Below are positions 44,826-53,568 of a stretch of 64,000 bases of DNA, one piece after another. The notes below the pieces were generated by a model that did no database searches, was not told where the DNA came from, and saw only the letters and a list, made by a program, of their open reading frames with translations. Position 1 is the first letter of the stretch. Each line of letters opens with the position of its first letter. The position numbers and the translations under genes were made by a program. Origin of the DNA: Muribaculaceae bacterium (lineage in GTDB: Bacteria > Bacteroidota > Bacteroidia > Bacteroidales > Muribaculaceae); the NCBI GenBank assembly GCA_022510385.1, contig JAFLTQ010000005.1:1-64000 (forward strand), written 5' to 3'.

Positions 44826-45947
44826 TCATGAAATAAAGGACCAATAATTATCAGGAGTTATTATTTGAAATTCTGATTCCGGATAAGTTTCTTTAAACAA
44901 CTTTGGTTCTTTGGCTTTGGAATTTATATTCCATTTGAATTCATAAGCAGAAAGTTGCCCGTCTTCTTCCTCCACATAATCTATTTCCTGTTGTGAATGT
45001 GTTCTCCAAAAAAAGGATTGAGCATAATTTCTAAGGTAAGAATTTCTTTTGATCCTTTCACTGATCATTAGATTTTCCCACAATGCTCCCACATCATTAC
45101 GAAGTTCCAGAGGAGCGAAATTTGAAATGATTGCATTTCTTATTCCGTTGTCATAAAAATAGATTTTTTTCCCTTTTTGAATCTCATTTCTTAAATTCCT
45201 GCTATAGGAGCTGAGTTTGAAGACCACGAAACTTTTCTCCAAGAGGTCAATATAATTTTCGATTGTCTGTTTGTCTGCTCCTACAATTTTTGACAATTCA
45301 TTATAAGAAACTTCGTTCCCTAATTGCAGAGCCAAAGCCCTGAGAAGTTTTTGTAGCATCTCAGGTTTTTTAACTCCTCCATAAGATAATATGTCTTTAT
45401 AGAGATAATTATTGGTAATACCCATTAAGAGTCTTTTTGCATCTGCCGGATCTGTCACTATTTCAGGATAAAGTCCATAAATCATACGAGATTCCAGTTG
45501 CTTTTGTTCATCCAAGAGAGATGTGGCATTAGCCAATTCCAATAGAGAAAATGGATATAGATTATATTCAAGCAGTCTTCCTGTAGCCGGTTCATAAACT
45601 TTATCCCTTATTCCTAAAGAGGAAGATCCCGTTACAATAATCTTTACAGGCAATTTCAAATCAGCAAGTTTCTTGAGAGCCAAACCCACATTTTCAATTC
45701 TTTGCACCTCATCAATCTGAACCATCCCATAATCTCTAATAAGATTTTTCAACTCTATGGTAGATCGGTTTTCTATTTGGTTGACATCAAGAATATCATC
45801 ACAGTTAAGTTTCAATATTTTTTCATCCGGACTTTCTAAAGCTCCAAGCATTGTAGTTTTTCCAACTTGTCTCGGACCAATAAGACAGATTATTTTCCCT
45901 TTATTGAAATCCTTTAAAATTTGGGATTCAATATATCTTTTTATCAT
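44826..45947 (-). CDS. AAA family ATPase with DUF4143 (copy 2)
   Basis: The 373-residue protein has Walker A GPRQVGKTT (about 24-32), Walker B MVQIDEVQRI, sensor IIVTGSSSLGI, the LYPFSLLELAN motif and the DUF4143 C-terminal region (ENLMISERIKR..., WRTHSQQEIDYVEE, YEFKWN). The C-terminal motif E-x-D and FK resemble a restriction-nuclease-like fold. Cellular role unknown. Its promoter contains a perfect 40-base palindrome. It ends beside the yifB fragment. Confidence 0.92.
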   Translation of the reverse strand: MIKRYIESQILKDFNKGKIICLIGPRQVGKTTMLGALESPDEKILKLNCDDILDVNQIENRSTIELKNLIRDYGMVQIDEVQRIENVGLALKKLADLKLPVKIIVTGSSSLGIRDKVYEPATGRLLEYNLYPFSLLELANATSLLDEQKQLESRMIYGLYPEIVTDPADAKRLLMGITNNYLYKDILSYGGVKKPEMLQKLLRALALQLGNEVSYNELSKIVGADKQTIENYIDLLEKSFVVFKLSSYSRNLRNEIQKGKKIYFYDNGIRNAIISNFAPLELRNDVGALWENLMISERIKRNSYLRNYAQSFFWRTHSQQEIDYVEEEDGQLSAYEFKWNINSKAKEPKLFKETYPESEFQIITPDNYWSFIS

Positions 45948-45973
45948 AATTCGGACATCATAATTTTATTTTT

Positions 45974-46030
45974 CAAATTTAGTATAAATATATTAAATCG
46001 CCAAATTTATATAAATTTGGCGATTTAATA
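45974..46030 (-). promoter_or_regulatory. promoter with perfect 40-base palindrome before ATPase copy 2
   Basis: Minus-strand TTTG (46005-46002), a 20-base spacer and TAAATTTG (45981-45974) form a consensus promoter 27 bases before the ATG. A perfect palindrome with arms 45991-46010 and 46011-46030 covers the -33 element; its core is ATCGCCAAATTTAT and its mirror. The outer sequences TTTAGTA and TACTAAA add a second, offset inverted pair. Confidence 0.7.
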
Positions 46031-46106
46031 CTAAATATTTAAATTAAAATAGAGATTTAACTTTCCTATCAAGCTTATACTACCACTGTTGAGATAAGGT
46101 TTGACT

Positions 46107-46385
46107 ATCCCTGAAAAAAGGGTTACAGATTTGAGAGATTTAAACTAAACTTATTTACAACATATTCATCGATGAACTATATCAGTCTTAGAAATGTAAT
46201 AAAAAAACACATAGCAAACAATCGTATTACTAAATAAAATAACACATCTGTTACTAACAGTTTTGTTATGGCAGTAAATGTTAAAAATTAAATCTGCCAA
46301 TCCTTGAAAAAGGTTCTTCAGATTTGAGAAGGATAAACCAAACTTATTTACAACATATTCTTGGGTGATCTAAATCACCTTAGAT
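46107..46385. repeat. diverged 85-base direct repeat
   Basis: Copies at about 46107-46195 and 46299-46385 share CAGATTTGAGA and AACTTATTTACAACATATTC and the GAAAAA(A)GG motif at matching positions. No open frame is preserved, so the element is probably non-coding. It occupies the otherwise empty 474-base gap between ATPase copy 2 and the toxin gene. Confidence 0.65.
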
Positions 46386-46503
46386 TCTTGCTTTAATTGA
46401 ACTGAATAGATTTATAGGATTTGTTCCTGTGAACTGTTTTTCTTTATAATATCTCTATCTGGATATCTATTCAGCCGAAGATTTTATACTCCCCTTGGTT
46501 TAG

Positions 46504-46776
46504 TCATTTATAATGATAGCGCATGGCCATAACCTCAATCTCAATGACATCTTCCATGACTCTATAAACAATCCTGTGCTCGGAATTGATTCTCCTTGAC
46601 CAATATCCTGAAAGAGAATATTTCAAGGCCTCAGGCTTTCCTATTCCGATATAAGGATGCGCTGACATATCTTCCAACAATCTCACAATCTTTTTTAAGA
46701 CGCTCTTGTTGCCGGAAGATTTCCAGAATAGATAATCCTCTTTAGCTTGTTCTGTCAATACAATCCTATATTTCAT
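46504..46776 (-). CDS. yoeB: YoeB/Txe family mRNA-interferase toxin
   Basis: A 90-residue RelE-superfamily toxin. YRIVLTEQAKEDYLFWK, the KIVRLLEDMSAHPYIGIGKPEALKY block and the ending INSEHRIVYRV...MRYHYK (with the C-terminal Tyr-His-Tyr) match YoeB/Txe, which cuts mRNA at the ribosome. The start overlaps the antitoxin stop by four bases (ATGA), the usual translational coupling. Confidence 0.95.
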   Translation of the reverse strand: MKYRIVLTEQAKEDYLFWKSSGNKSVLKKIVRLLEDMSAHPYIGIGKPEALKYSLSGYWSRRINSEHRIVYRVMEDVIEIEVMAMRYHYK

Positions 46777-47048
46777 AATCTATCAAGAAAATCAGCCACC
46801 GACTCTCCATCCCTTTGTTTGACAACTTTTCCCTCTTTTGAGTCTTTAATTCCTTTTTTGATGGCTTTAATCATTGCAGGTTGCATCAGATATTCTGTTT
46901 CCTTAATGGAGTTAAACTCGTCTAAAGAAAGCATAACTACAGCCTGTCCCCCTTCACGATTAATAATAAGAGTCTCTGAATCATCAATCACCGAATCCAA
47001 AAAACCTTTTAAGTTTTTTCTCAATTCTGTATAATTAGTTGTTAGCAT
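46773..47048 (-). CDS. yefM: Phd/YefM family antitoxin
   Basis: The 91-residue partner begins TTNYTELRKNLKGFLDSVIDDSETLIINREGGQAVVMLSLDEFNSIKET, the Phd/YefM DNA-binding fold. A charged C-terminal tail (VADFLDRL) would wrap the toxin. It neutralises YoeB and, with it, represses the operon. A consensus promoter and an 18-base palindrome lie directly upstream. Confidence 0.95.
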   Translation of the reverse strand: MLTTNYTELRKNLKGFLDSVIDDSETLIINREGGQAVVMLSLDEFNSIKETEYLMQPAMIKAIKKGIKDSKEGKVVKQRDGESVADFLDRL

Positions 47049-47062
47049 AGTTTAACCATTAA

Positions 47063-47110
47063 TGTACTTATTAAAGTACAAAAATAAGTAATTCATATTT
47101 AAATGGCAAA
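47063..47110 (-). promoter_or_regulatory. toxin-antitoxin promoter and operator
   Basis: Minus-strand TTTG (47110-47107), a 20-base spacer and TATTTTTG (47086-47079) form a full promoter. The palindrome TGTACTTTAATAAGTACA in its plus-strand mirror (47063-47080) overlaps the end of the -7 box and the start of transcription, about 15 bases before the ATG: the expected YefM operator. Confidence 0.75.
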
Positions 47111-47508
47111 TTTATAAGTCATTCATTAAAAGACTTTTTCTCCTGGGAACATCTTAAAATACCGATCAGCGATAATGTTATATTCTTGCGATAAATTATA
47201 AATTTCACCCTTATTTACAAGCAAATCAGCCAATTAGTTAACCCTAAAGGCTGATTTATCCTTATATAATTATTGCTTTCTTATATCGAACTCAAGTTAT
47301 TATTTGAATCAATTTGAACCATGCGCCTGTAGCTTTTTTGCAAATCCCGAATACTTGATTCAAAAGCATCCGCCCATTCGTGTTGAATTGATTCATCTAT
47401 TTAGTCGATATCATACTAGCGGTTCTCCCCTACCAGGAGACGCAAGGCCTGTGCATCCCTCGATAACCAAAAATAGCCTAAAAAAGGTGAGCCTCACTTC
47501 GTTCACTA
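47111..47508. other. gene-free region
   Basis: I see no coding frame, RNA gene or clear repeat in this 398-base gap between the toxin-antitoxin promoter and the hexosaminidase stop. Confidence 0.5.
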
Positions 47509-49575
47509 TTAATTTTTAATTTTCCTTAAAGGTTGATAGATGAGACCCGGCGCGGCTTCTCTGCCGTCGGCTGTGGTGAAGACACACGTAAACATCCATT
47601 TCACAAGTCGCGTATCCGGGGTTGAAAACTCTCCCACAGGAAGTTTTATCATCACTTCGTTCCATCCTTTCCTCAATTTCACAGGTATCACCGTCCTCGC
47701 TGCCAGGTTTTCATTTCCCAGGCTCACCTCATTATCCCTTTCGATGTGAGGATTGTTCCACACCGGAGGCAGAATATCATCCCCGTTTATCCAAAGGCGG
47801 CTCTCCCTGTAGTCCCATTTTCCCGTTGGTGGTGGAAGATCAGGCTCTGACCTGCTGTAGTTTTGAGTTTCAAACTGCAGACCCACTTCCTGATCCTTAT
47901 GCGAATAAACCCGGGTGAACGCGTATGCCGTGCTGTTGGGTCGCGCTTTTTTATAAAAACCCGGTATCAGGTCGCCCCATACATGCCGAAGATAAATCCC
48001 GGCTCCGTAAGCCACCCGGCTCCCGTAGATTTCCCCCTCATAGACGTATTTCTCCCTCAGGCCTTCAGTTTCCGGTGGGAATATTTTCTTCGGGTTGCCT
48101 TCATTGGGAAAAGCATCCGTGATCATCCATTCCACATTGCTTTGTTTCACGTAGGGCACTTTCATATCCCCGAGTTCATGCTGCTTATAGCGGAGAAAAC
48201 GACTCTCAAAATCTTCAAATTCACTGAAATCCCTGCTCCCGGGGTCTGCCATATTGGTTCCCAGTTCATCAAAATATTCCGTTCCGTTGCCGAGCCAGGT
48301 CCTCTCTGCAAGCGCAGCCATGGAAGGGAAGATATTGTTCTGTGTCAGTATGGCATCTTCATCATCTATATAACGGTCGTTCCACAGGCAGATCTCCGCG
48401 CCTTTTATCCTTGCTGTCTCCGCCTTCTCCCCGTAAATATCGCTGCGGTACAAGGCCCTCAGGTCGGCATAAGTGTCGAAATGATTAATGTAATGAAACC
48501 GGGAATCCACCACCCCCACTCCTTCCAACGGTTTGCCACGGAAGCTCCAGAGTTGCGTCATATCGATCTCCCCCGCCTTGTAATTATATCCCGGATTCCA
48601 CGAAATCGCCTTTTTCCCTTGGCTTCTTACGAAGCCCACCATCTCTTCCACAAACCCCGGATTGGTAAACCTCACCTCATCCGTGCCGATATGCAGATAC
48701 GGTGCTTCCGGAAATATCTCACACACCTCCTCTATAAGTTCCTTCAATATCCCTGTGGCCGCCTCATCCTGCATCTCAAAGCCGAAAGTTCGGGTGAAGG
48801 CCTCGCTATGGCCCGGCATGTCTATCTCCGGTATCAGCAACACGCCATGGGCCTTCCCCCACTCATATAATTCTCGCGCTTCCTCCCGGGTGTAATATTT
48901 CCCTTTGTCGCGTGTCATGTTCGAACTGTCGTTCAACTGAGGATAAAGTGTGCTCTCAAGCCGCCAGGCCTGATTCTCGGTGAGATGCCAGTGAAACACA
49001 TTCAGTTTTATTTTCCCCATTTCCTCTATTATTCTCTTCAGACGTTCCATGGAAAGATAGGAGCGTCCGCAGTCTATCATCAGCCCCCTGTAACTGAAGG
49101 CAGGATAATCTGTTATCTCACACTCTGCAAACCCCGGTCTCCCTTTCCTGTCTTTACTTGTAAGTTGGCAAAGGGTGGTTAGCGCTCTGTAGAATCCTTC
49201 CTTTTTCTTTACCTTTACCTCTATGCCTTGGGGAGTCACTTTCATCCGGTAACCCTCGTTCCCCGAATACCCGGGAAAAGACATATCTTCTATAATCCTC
49301 CCTTGAATTTTAAAATTGTTCTTATCCCCGGCCTTGCCCGCAATCCTAAAACCTTTGTCCTTAAGCGTTTCCCTCCATATATCTTCAGATTCCGGCATGA
49401 TAATCTCCAACTCTACCGGCACTATCAGTTTGCCACCGAATTCTATCTCCCGAGGCTTTGGAATGAGTGCGAATGAATCCTCGCGCGTTTGCCTCGACGA
49501 TGCACTCCATCCCTCCGGCATTGAAATGAAAAATGCCAGAAATATTAAAAGCCGGATAAATAAAAGTCTATGCAT
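47509..49575 (-). CDS. GH20 beta-N-acetylhexosaminidase
   Basis: A 688-residue exported enzyme (signal peptide ending about AGWSA-like at 25) that removes terminal GlcNAc or GalNAc. A GH20b-like N-terminal domain (about 36-155) precedes the barrel: YRGLMIDCGRSYLS, NVFHWHLTENQAWRLES, IPEIDMPGHSEAF and the catalytic pair D299-E300 in HIGTDEVRFTNPG. The neighbouring Asp polarises the substrate acetamido group in this family. A C-terminal beta domain (about 520-688) completes it. The ATG at 49575 is chosen over a TTG five codons upstream. Substrate could be mucin or host N-glycan; that is inference. Confidence 0.93.
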   Translation of the reverse strand: MHRLLFIRLLIFLAFFISMPEGWSASSRQTREDSFALIPKPREIEFGGKLIVPVELEIIMPESEDIWRETLKDKGFRIAGKAGDKNNFKIQGRIIEDMSFPGYSGNEGYRMKVTPQGIEVKVKKKEGFYRALTTLCQLTSKDRKGRPGFAECEITDYPAFSYRGLMIDCGRSYLSMERLKRIIEEMGKIKLNVFHWHLTENQAWRLESTLYPQLNDSSNMTRDKGKYYTREEARELYEWGKAHGVLLIPEIDMPGHSEAFTRTFGFEMQDEAATGILKELIEEVCEIFPEAPYLHIGTDEVRFTNPGFVEEMVGFVRSQGKKAISWNPGYNYKAGEIDMTQLWSFRGKPLEGVGVVDSRFHYINHFDTYADLRALYRSDIYGEKAETARIKGAEICLWNDRYIDDEDAILTQNNIFPSMAALAERTWLGNGTEYFDELGTNMADPGSRDFSEFEDFESRFLRYKQHELGDMKVPYVKQSNVEWMITDAFPNEGNPKKIFPPETEGLREKYVYEGEIYGSRVAYGAGIYLRHVWGDLIPGFYKKARPNSTAYAFTRVYSHKDQEVGLQFETQNYSRSEPDLPPPTGKWDYRESRLWINGDDILPPVWNNPHIERDNEVSLGNENLAARTVIPVKLRKGWNEVMIKLPVGEFSTPDTRLVKWMFTCVFTTADGREAAPGLIYQPLRKIKN

Positions 49576-49606
49576 TTTGTAAGCCTTCAATGATAAAGGA
49601 AGTTCT

Positions 49607-49897
49607 TTACAACTTCTCTAGTCTGTAGTAAAGCTCCGGGTTGTGGGCCTCTTTCCTGCTCTTTCCAACAAAATTAATAATAATACCTCCACTCTTTCTA
49701 CAAAATATAGCCACGCTATCCACTGCTTCATTGAAATCAAGAGTATGGATTATCCCATAATTTTCTTCAATGAAGTTCAGTCCCTTATGAAAACTGATAT
49801 AGCGATAAGCTTGTTTCTCTGTGAGATTAAACTTCGATGCAAATTCAGACACTATGGCGATAGTCTATTCTAATATATCACTAATAGTATATTTCAT
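49607..49897 (-). pseudogene. DUF3791-like gene interrupted by an in-frame stop
   Basis: From an ATG at 49895-49897 the frame reads MKYTISDILE, then a TAG (49865-49867), then TIAIVSEFASKFNLTEKQAYRYI...FIEENYGIIHTLDFNEAVDSVAIFCRKSGG, the DUF3791 pattern. Sequence on both sides of the stop fits one continuous family N-terminus, so a single substitution (probably a Tyr codon) has broken the gene. Translation could restart at GTG 49852 to give 81 residues. It lies between yifB (20 bases) and the hexosaminidase gene. Confidence 0.72.
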
Positions 49898-49916
49898 ATT
49901 CAATAAGTTGTTATTT

Positions 49917-51521
49917 TCAGAAGGCATTGCCGTAGTCGGAGCGATCCAGATTGCGGTAGCCTATGGCTTCGGCGATGTGATGGCTCATCACCGGAGTGTT
50001 CACTGCAATAGCCATTGCTGAAGCATAATCCGCAGAGTTCGGGTCAGGGAGACTCTGAGCCGATTCAAGATCAGCTATCGTTCTGGCTACTCTCAGGATA
50101 CGGTCAAAAGCCCTTGCACTCATATTGAGTTTCTCCATGCGCTCTTTCAGTTTTGCCAACCCTTCAGCATCAGGCCAGGAGTATTTACGCAAGAGCCTCG
50201 TGTTCATCTGAGCGTTGCTATACACCCCTTTCTCGCCTCTGAATCTTTCCTGCTGGATCTGTCTTGCCCTTATTACTCTTGCCCGGATCGACCCACTGCT
50301 TTCAGCCGGCGTGTTGCTCGCAATGTCATCGAATTCCACAGGCTGGATCTCTATCTGCAGATCGATACGGTCTAAGAGGGGTCCCGATATCTTATTCATA
50401 TATTTATTAACAGAACCCGGCAGACATGTGCATTTCTTCTTTGGATGTCCATAATAACCGCAAGGACACGGATTCATCGAGGCCACAAGCATGAATGAGG
50501 CCGGATAGTTTACTGTATATTTGGCGCGAGCAACTGTAATTGTCCGGTCTTCTATAGGTTGACGCAACACCTCCAACACCTGTCTGGGAAATTCCGGGAA
50601 CTCATCTAAAAAAAGCACCCCATTATGTGCAAGCGAGATTTCGCCCGGCATCGGATTCGAGCCGCCTCCTACCATCGCAACAGGTGACACCGTGTGATGA
50701 GGAGTCCGGAAAGGTCTACGTGTCATCAGCATCGAGCCCCTCTGTAATTTACCCGCCACAGAATGTATCTTGGTGGTTTCTAACGCCTCCCCAAGACTCA
50801 ACGGAGGCAAAATGGTGGGCAAGCGTTTTGCCATCATAGATTTCCCGGCACCGGGAGGCCCGATCATCAGAATATTATGACCTCCGGCACACGCCACCTC
50901 AAAAGCTCTTTTTACACTTTCCTGGCCTTTAACCTCAGAAAAATCCATATCATAAACCGCAGATTCCGAGGCAAATATTGCCCGCGTGTCCATCACTGTC
51001 GGCGATAGGGTTGACTCTCCTTGCAACAGTTCAATAGCTTCTGCAAGACTCTTTACCCCAAAAACTTCTATGCGATTCACAACAGCCGCCTCCGTAACAT
51101 TTGCATCAGGAACTATCAGACGCTTGAAACCTAACTCCCGCGCTTTGATTGCCATCGGAAGAACGCCCCTAACCGGAAGCACCGAACCATCAAGCGACAG
51201 CTCTCCCATTATCATATAATCTCCAAGATTATCTGCCTTGATAATACTATGGGCACTCAAAACCCCTAATGCCATTGGCAAATCAAATCCTGCCCCTTCC
51301 TTCTTGACATCTGCGGGCGCCAAGTTAATGATGGTGCGCCGGTGGGGAAACTGAACCCCGCTATGCACTATTGCCGATGCTATCCGCTGCTGGCTCTCCT
51401 TAACTGCAGTATCCGGCAAGCCTACTATAGAAAATATGGCTCCTTTCTCTCCAAATGTCTCTATGGTCACCGGAAATGCCTCTATCCCTTGTATCGAAGC
51501 CGAATAGATTTTTGTCAGCAT
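49917..51521 (-). CDS. yifB: YifB/ComM family Mg-chelatase-like AAA+ ATPase
   Basis: The 534-residue protein has the ComM layout. An N-terminal Lon-protease-like domain (SASIQGIEAFPVTIE...SIVGLPDTAVKESQQRI) precedes the AAA+ module with Walker A MIGPPGAGKSMMA, HTVSPVAMVGGGSNPMPGEIS, Walker B GVLFLDEFPEF and the CPCGYYG cysteine motif. A C-terminal helical domain (LNMSARAFDRILRVARTIADL) follows. ComM is a branch-migration helicase in natural transformation of proteobacteria. The role in Bacteroidota is not established. It is 13 bases after mrp. Two broken copies of its central part lie at 41.6 and 44.6 kb. Confidence 0.95.
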   Translation of the reverse strand: MLTKIYSASIQGIEAFPVTIETFGEKGAIFSIVGLPDTAVKESQQRIASAIVHSGVQFPHRRTIINLAPADVKKEGAGFDLPMALGVLSAHSIIKADNLGDYMIMGELSLDGSVLPVRGVLPMAIKARELGFKRLIVPDANVTEAAVVNRIEVFGVKSLAEAIELLQGESTLSPTVMDTRAIFASESAVYDMDFSEVKGQESVKRAFEVACAGGHNILMIGPPGAGKSMMAKRLPTILPPLSLGEALETTKIHSVAGKLQRGSMLMTRRPFRTPHHTVSPVAMVGGGSNPMPGEISLAHNGVLFLDEFPEFPRQVLEVLRQPIEDRTITVARAKYTVNYPASFMLVASMNPCPCGYYGHPKKKCTCLPGSVNKYMNKISGPLLDRIDLQIEIQPVEFDDIASNTPAESSGSIRARVIRARQIQQERFRGEKGVYSNAQMNTRLLRKYSWPDAEGLAKLKERMEKLNMSARAFDRILRVARTIADLESAQSLPDPNSADYASAMAIAVNTPVMSHHIAEAIGYRNLDRSDYGNAF

Positions 51522-51534
51522 CTTTTTTACTCTT

Positions 51535-52668
51535 TTATCGGGTTATCTCAACTTTTTGAGTCGGCGGCAATTCCCGATTCCTTGTGTCACACTCCTTTAC
51601 TATTTTATCTGCAAGCAGATCGAACGCGATTGCCTCCGCGCTGCATCCCTCTCCTTCCTCTCTTTCTCCTTTCTTCATCTCTATCGCTGTCGGGTTCCCG
51701 TTGTCGACATCCTCACAGATTCCCGCAACTAAAGGTATCTGAACCAACAAATTCACCCCAAGTTTTTTTGCCAACGCTTCTCCTCCTCCTTTTCCGAAAA
51801 GATAATATTTCTCTTCAGGGTGCTCTGCCGGGATGAACCATGCCATATTTTCAACTATTCCAAGCACCGGAACATTAATCTTTTCTTCCTTAAACATTGC
51901 AATCCCTTTACGGGCATCCGCCAAAGCAACCTCCTGCGGAGTCGTCACTATTACTACTCCTGTTATCGGAACTGTCTGGACCAAAGTCAGATGTATGTCG
52001 CTCGTCCCGGGAGGCATATCAATGAGGAAATAATCCAATTCTCCCCACCATGCATCCGTAATCAACTGTTTCAAGGCATTGCTTGCCATGCTCCCGCGCC
52101 ATAATACAGCATTATTCTTGTCAACCAAAAAGCCTATACTTAGCATCTTTACCCCATATTTCTCTATAGGCTCAATCCAGTCTTTCCCTTCCCGGTTAAT
52201 CATGTAGATAGGCTCATCTTCCACCCCGAACATCCTCGGCATCGAGGGCCCGAAGATGTCGGCATCAAGTAGTCCGACTTTATATCCTTTGTTGGCTAAC
52301 GCAACCGCAACATTTGCTGCAACTGTTGATTTCCCGACCCCTCCTTTCCCGGAGGATATCCCGATGATATTCTTAACCCCGGGTAATACCGGCCTGACAG
52401 GGGCTGATGCCGCAGACTGTTGACGGTACTTAACTTTTATATTACCTTTCACTTCTACGTCGTGTCCCTCTCCTTGCTCTATGGCTGTCTCGGCCATTCT
52501 GACAACACTTTTCACAAAAGGGTTAGTCTCCTTGTCAAATTCCAGAGTGAACCCGACTTTTCTACCATCAATCTCTATATCCTTAACCATGTTATTCTCC
52601 ACAAGTGATTTACCGTTGCCCGGATATCTCACTGTTGAAAGAATTCTTATTATGTCATCTGATCCCAT
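51535..52668 (-). CDS. mrp: Mrp/NBP35 family iron-sulfur cluster carrier ATPase
   Basis: The 377-residue protein has an N-terminal MIP18/DUF59 domain (about 1-85) and a deviant-Walker P-loop NTPase with IGISSGKGGVGKSTVAANVA, LLDADIFGPSMPRMFG and YFLIDMPPGTSDIHLT. Family members carry Fe-S clusters to target enzymes. The CxxC motif that often follows ENM in other phyla is absent here (ENMAWFIPAEHPEEKYYLFG); I believe this is usual for the Bacteroidota branch, but I cannot check it. Second from the end in the dgk-pldA-mrp-yifB operon. Confidence 0.95.
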   Translation of the reverse strand: MGSDDIIRILSTVRYPGNGKSLVENNMVKDIEIDGRKVGFTLEFDKETNPFVKSVVRMAETAIEQGEGHDVEVKGNIKVKYRQQSAASAPVRPVLPGVKNIIGISSGKGGVGKSTVAANVAVALANKGYKVGLLDADIFGPSMPRMFGVEDEPIYMINREGKDWIEPIEKYGVKMLSIGFLVDKNNAVLWRGSMASNALKQLITDAWWGELDYFLIDMPPGTSDIHLTLVQTVPITGVVIVTTPQEVALADARKGIAMFKEEKINVPVLGIVENMAWFIPAEHPEEKYYLFGKGGGEALAKKLGVNLLVQIPLVAGICEDVDNGNPTAIEMKKGEREEGEGCSAEAIAFDLLADKIVKECDTRNRELPPTQKVEITR

Positions 52669-52708
52669 ATCTAAGCTTTTGATTTACTGTTATATCCAAA
52701 TATAATCT

Positions 52709-53557
52709 TCAAAATTCCGAGAAAAATTTCGGTTTAAATACCAATCCCACGCGCAACATACTTCGGAATTGATTATAATGCAGCAAGTCTTCTCCATAAC
52801 CGTTGTAATATTGTGCATACAGATTCAGATTGGTTTTTTTGCTAACATTCCATGATGCTTCAAGTATGGTATTAAAATTAAGATTGAAGCCTGCTCGTTT
52901 CACCCATGTAAACCCGAAATTCCATCGCCGGTTTGGTGTCATCAACACCACGCCGCTCTGATAAATACCGCAATATTTTGTAATGTCACGATTATTCCCG
53001 CTGTCGATTATCGGGACCCAGATTTTTGCGTGCACCATCAGCCATTCATCTATCATGGCCATGGCCGACAGCGAAACTCTATTCCAGCTTCGTGATTCCG
53101 GGCCATCCCTACCATTGCTCTCATGTTCCACTATCAACGACAGTTTTCCCACATAACGGTCTTGATTGAAGAAGGGCTTGGTTATACCTATCGCCGGGTT
53201 GAAATTTATATCCCCCATCGGCAGAGATTCCTGAAAAACATTCCAGAACGTCTTCTGGGTATAGGCCAAGAAAAGATAAGTGTTCCAGGGAAGCACATTC
53301 TTGGTCAACCTTATGGCAAATGATATTTGAAACTTTACGTCTGAATTATAGGCCGTTGGTTTCCCGGGTACTTTCGTCCCAACTATGAAATACGTATCTT
53401 TATACAGACCGAAAAAAGGCCCATAATCCAATTCTCTTCTCAATGAATCTACGAATTCCTTTTGATTAGGCACCGGCACAAGCTGACCTTTCCCTATCCC
53501 CGTCATAAAAATAAGGGAAACAACAACTGCCATCAACCTTCTCAACCGATTATTCAT
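52709..53557 (-). CDS. pldA: outer-membrane phospholipase A
   Basis: The 282-residue OMPLA homologue has a signal peptide (about 1-24) and a 12-strand barrel. The catalytic motif is EHESNGRDGPESRSWNR with H145, S147 and N159, matching the HxSNG...SRSWNR triad of E. coli OMPLA. It degrades phospholipids misplaced in the outer leaflet. It starts 11 bases after the lipid kinase gene, and is opposite the psd-pssA operon, so lipid synthesis and turnover genes are clustered. Confidence 0.93.
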   Translation of the reverse strand: MNNRLRRLMAVVVSLIFMTGIGKGQLVPVPNQKEFVDSLRRELDYGPFFGLYKDTYFIVGTKVPGKPTAYNSDVKFQISFAIRLTKNVLPWNTYLFLAYTQKTFWNVFQESLPMGDINFNPAIGITKPFFNQDRYVGKLSLIVEHESNGRDGPESRSWNRVSLSAMAMIDEWLMVHAKIWVPIIDSGNNRDITKYCGIYQSGVVLMTPNRRWNFGFTWVKRAGFNLNFNTILEASWNVSKKTNLNLYAQYYNGYGEDLLHYNQFRSMLRVGLVFKPKFFSEF

Positions 53558-53568
53558 CTCCCTGTATC

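Noticed and set aside
44581-44844. Functional 87-residue Mg-chelatase-like gene
   Set aside because: It covers only the Walker B part of yifB, with the key Asp changed to Tyr and no Walker A, so it is treated as a fragment.
47863-48870. 335-residue plus-strand gene
   Set aside because: It is antisense to the GH20 gene, which has a complete catalytic site; no family features in the antisense product.
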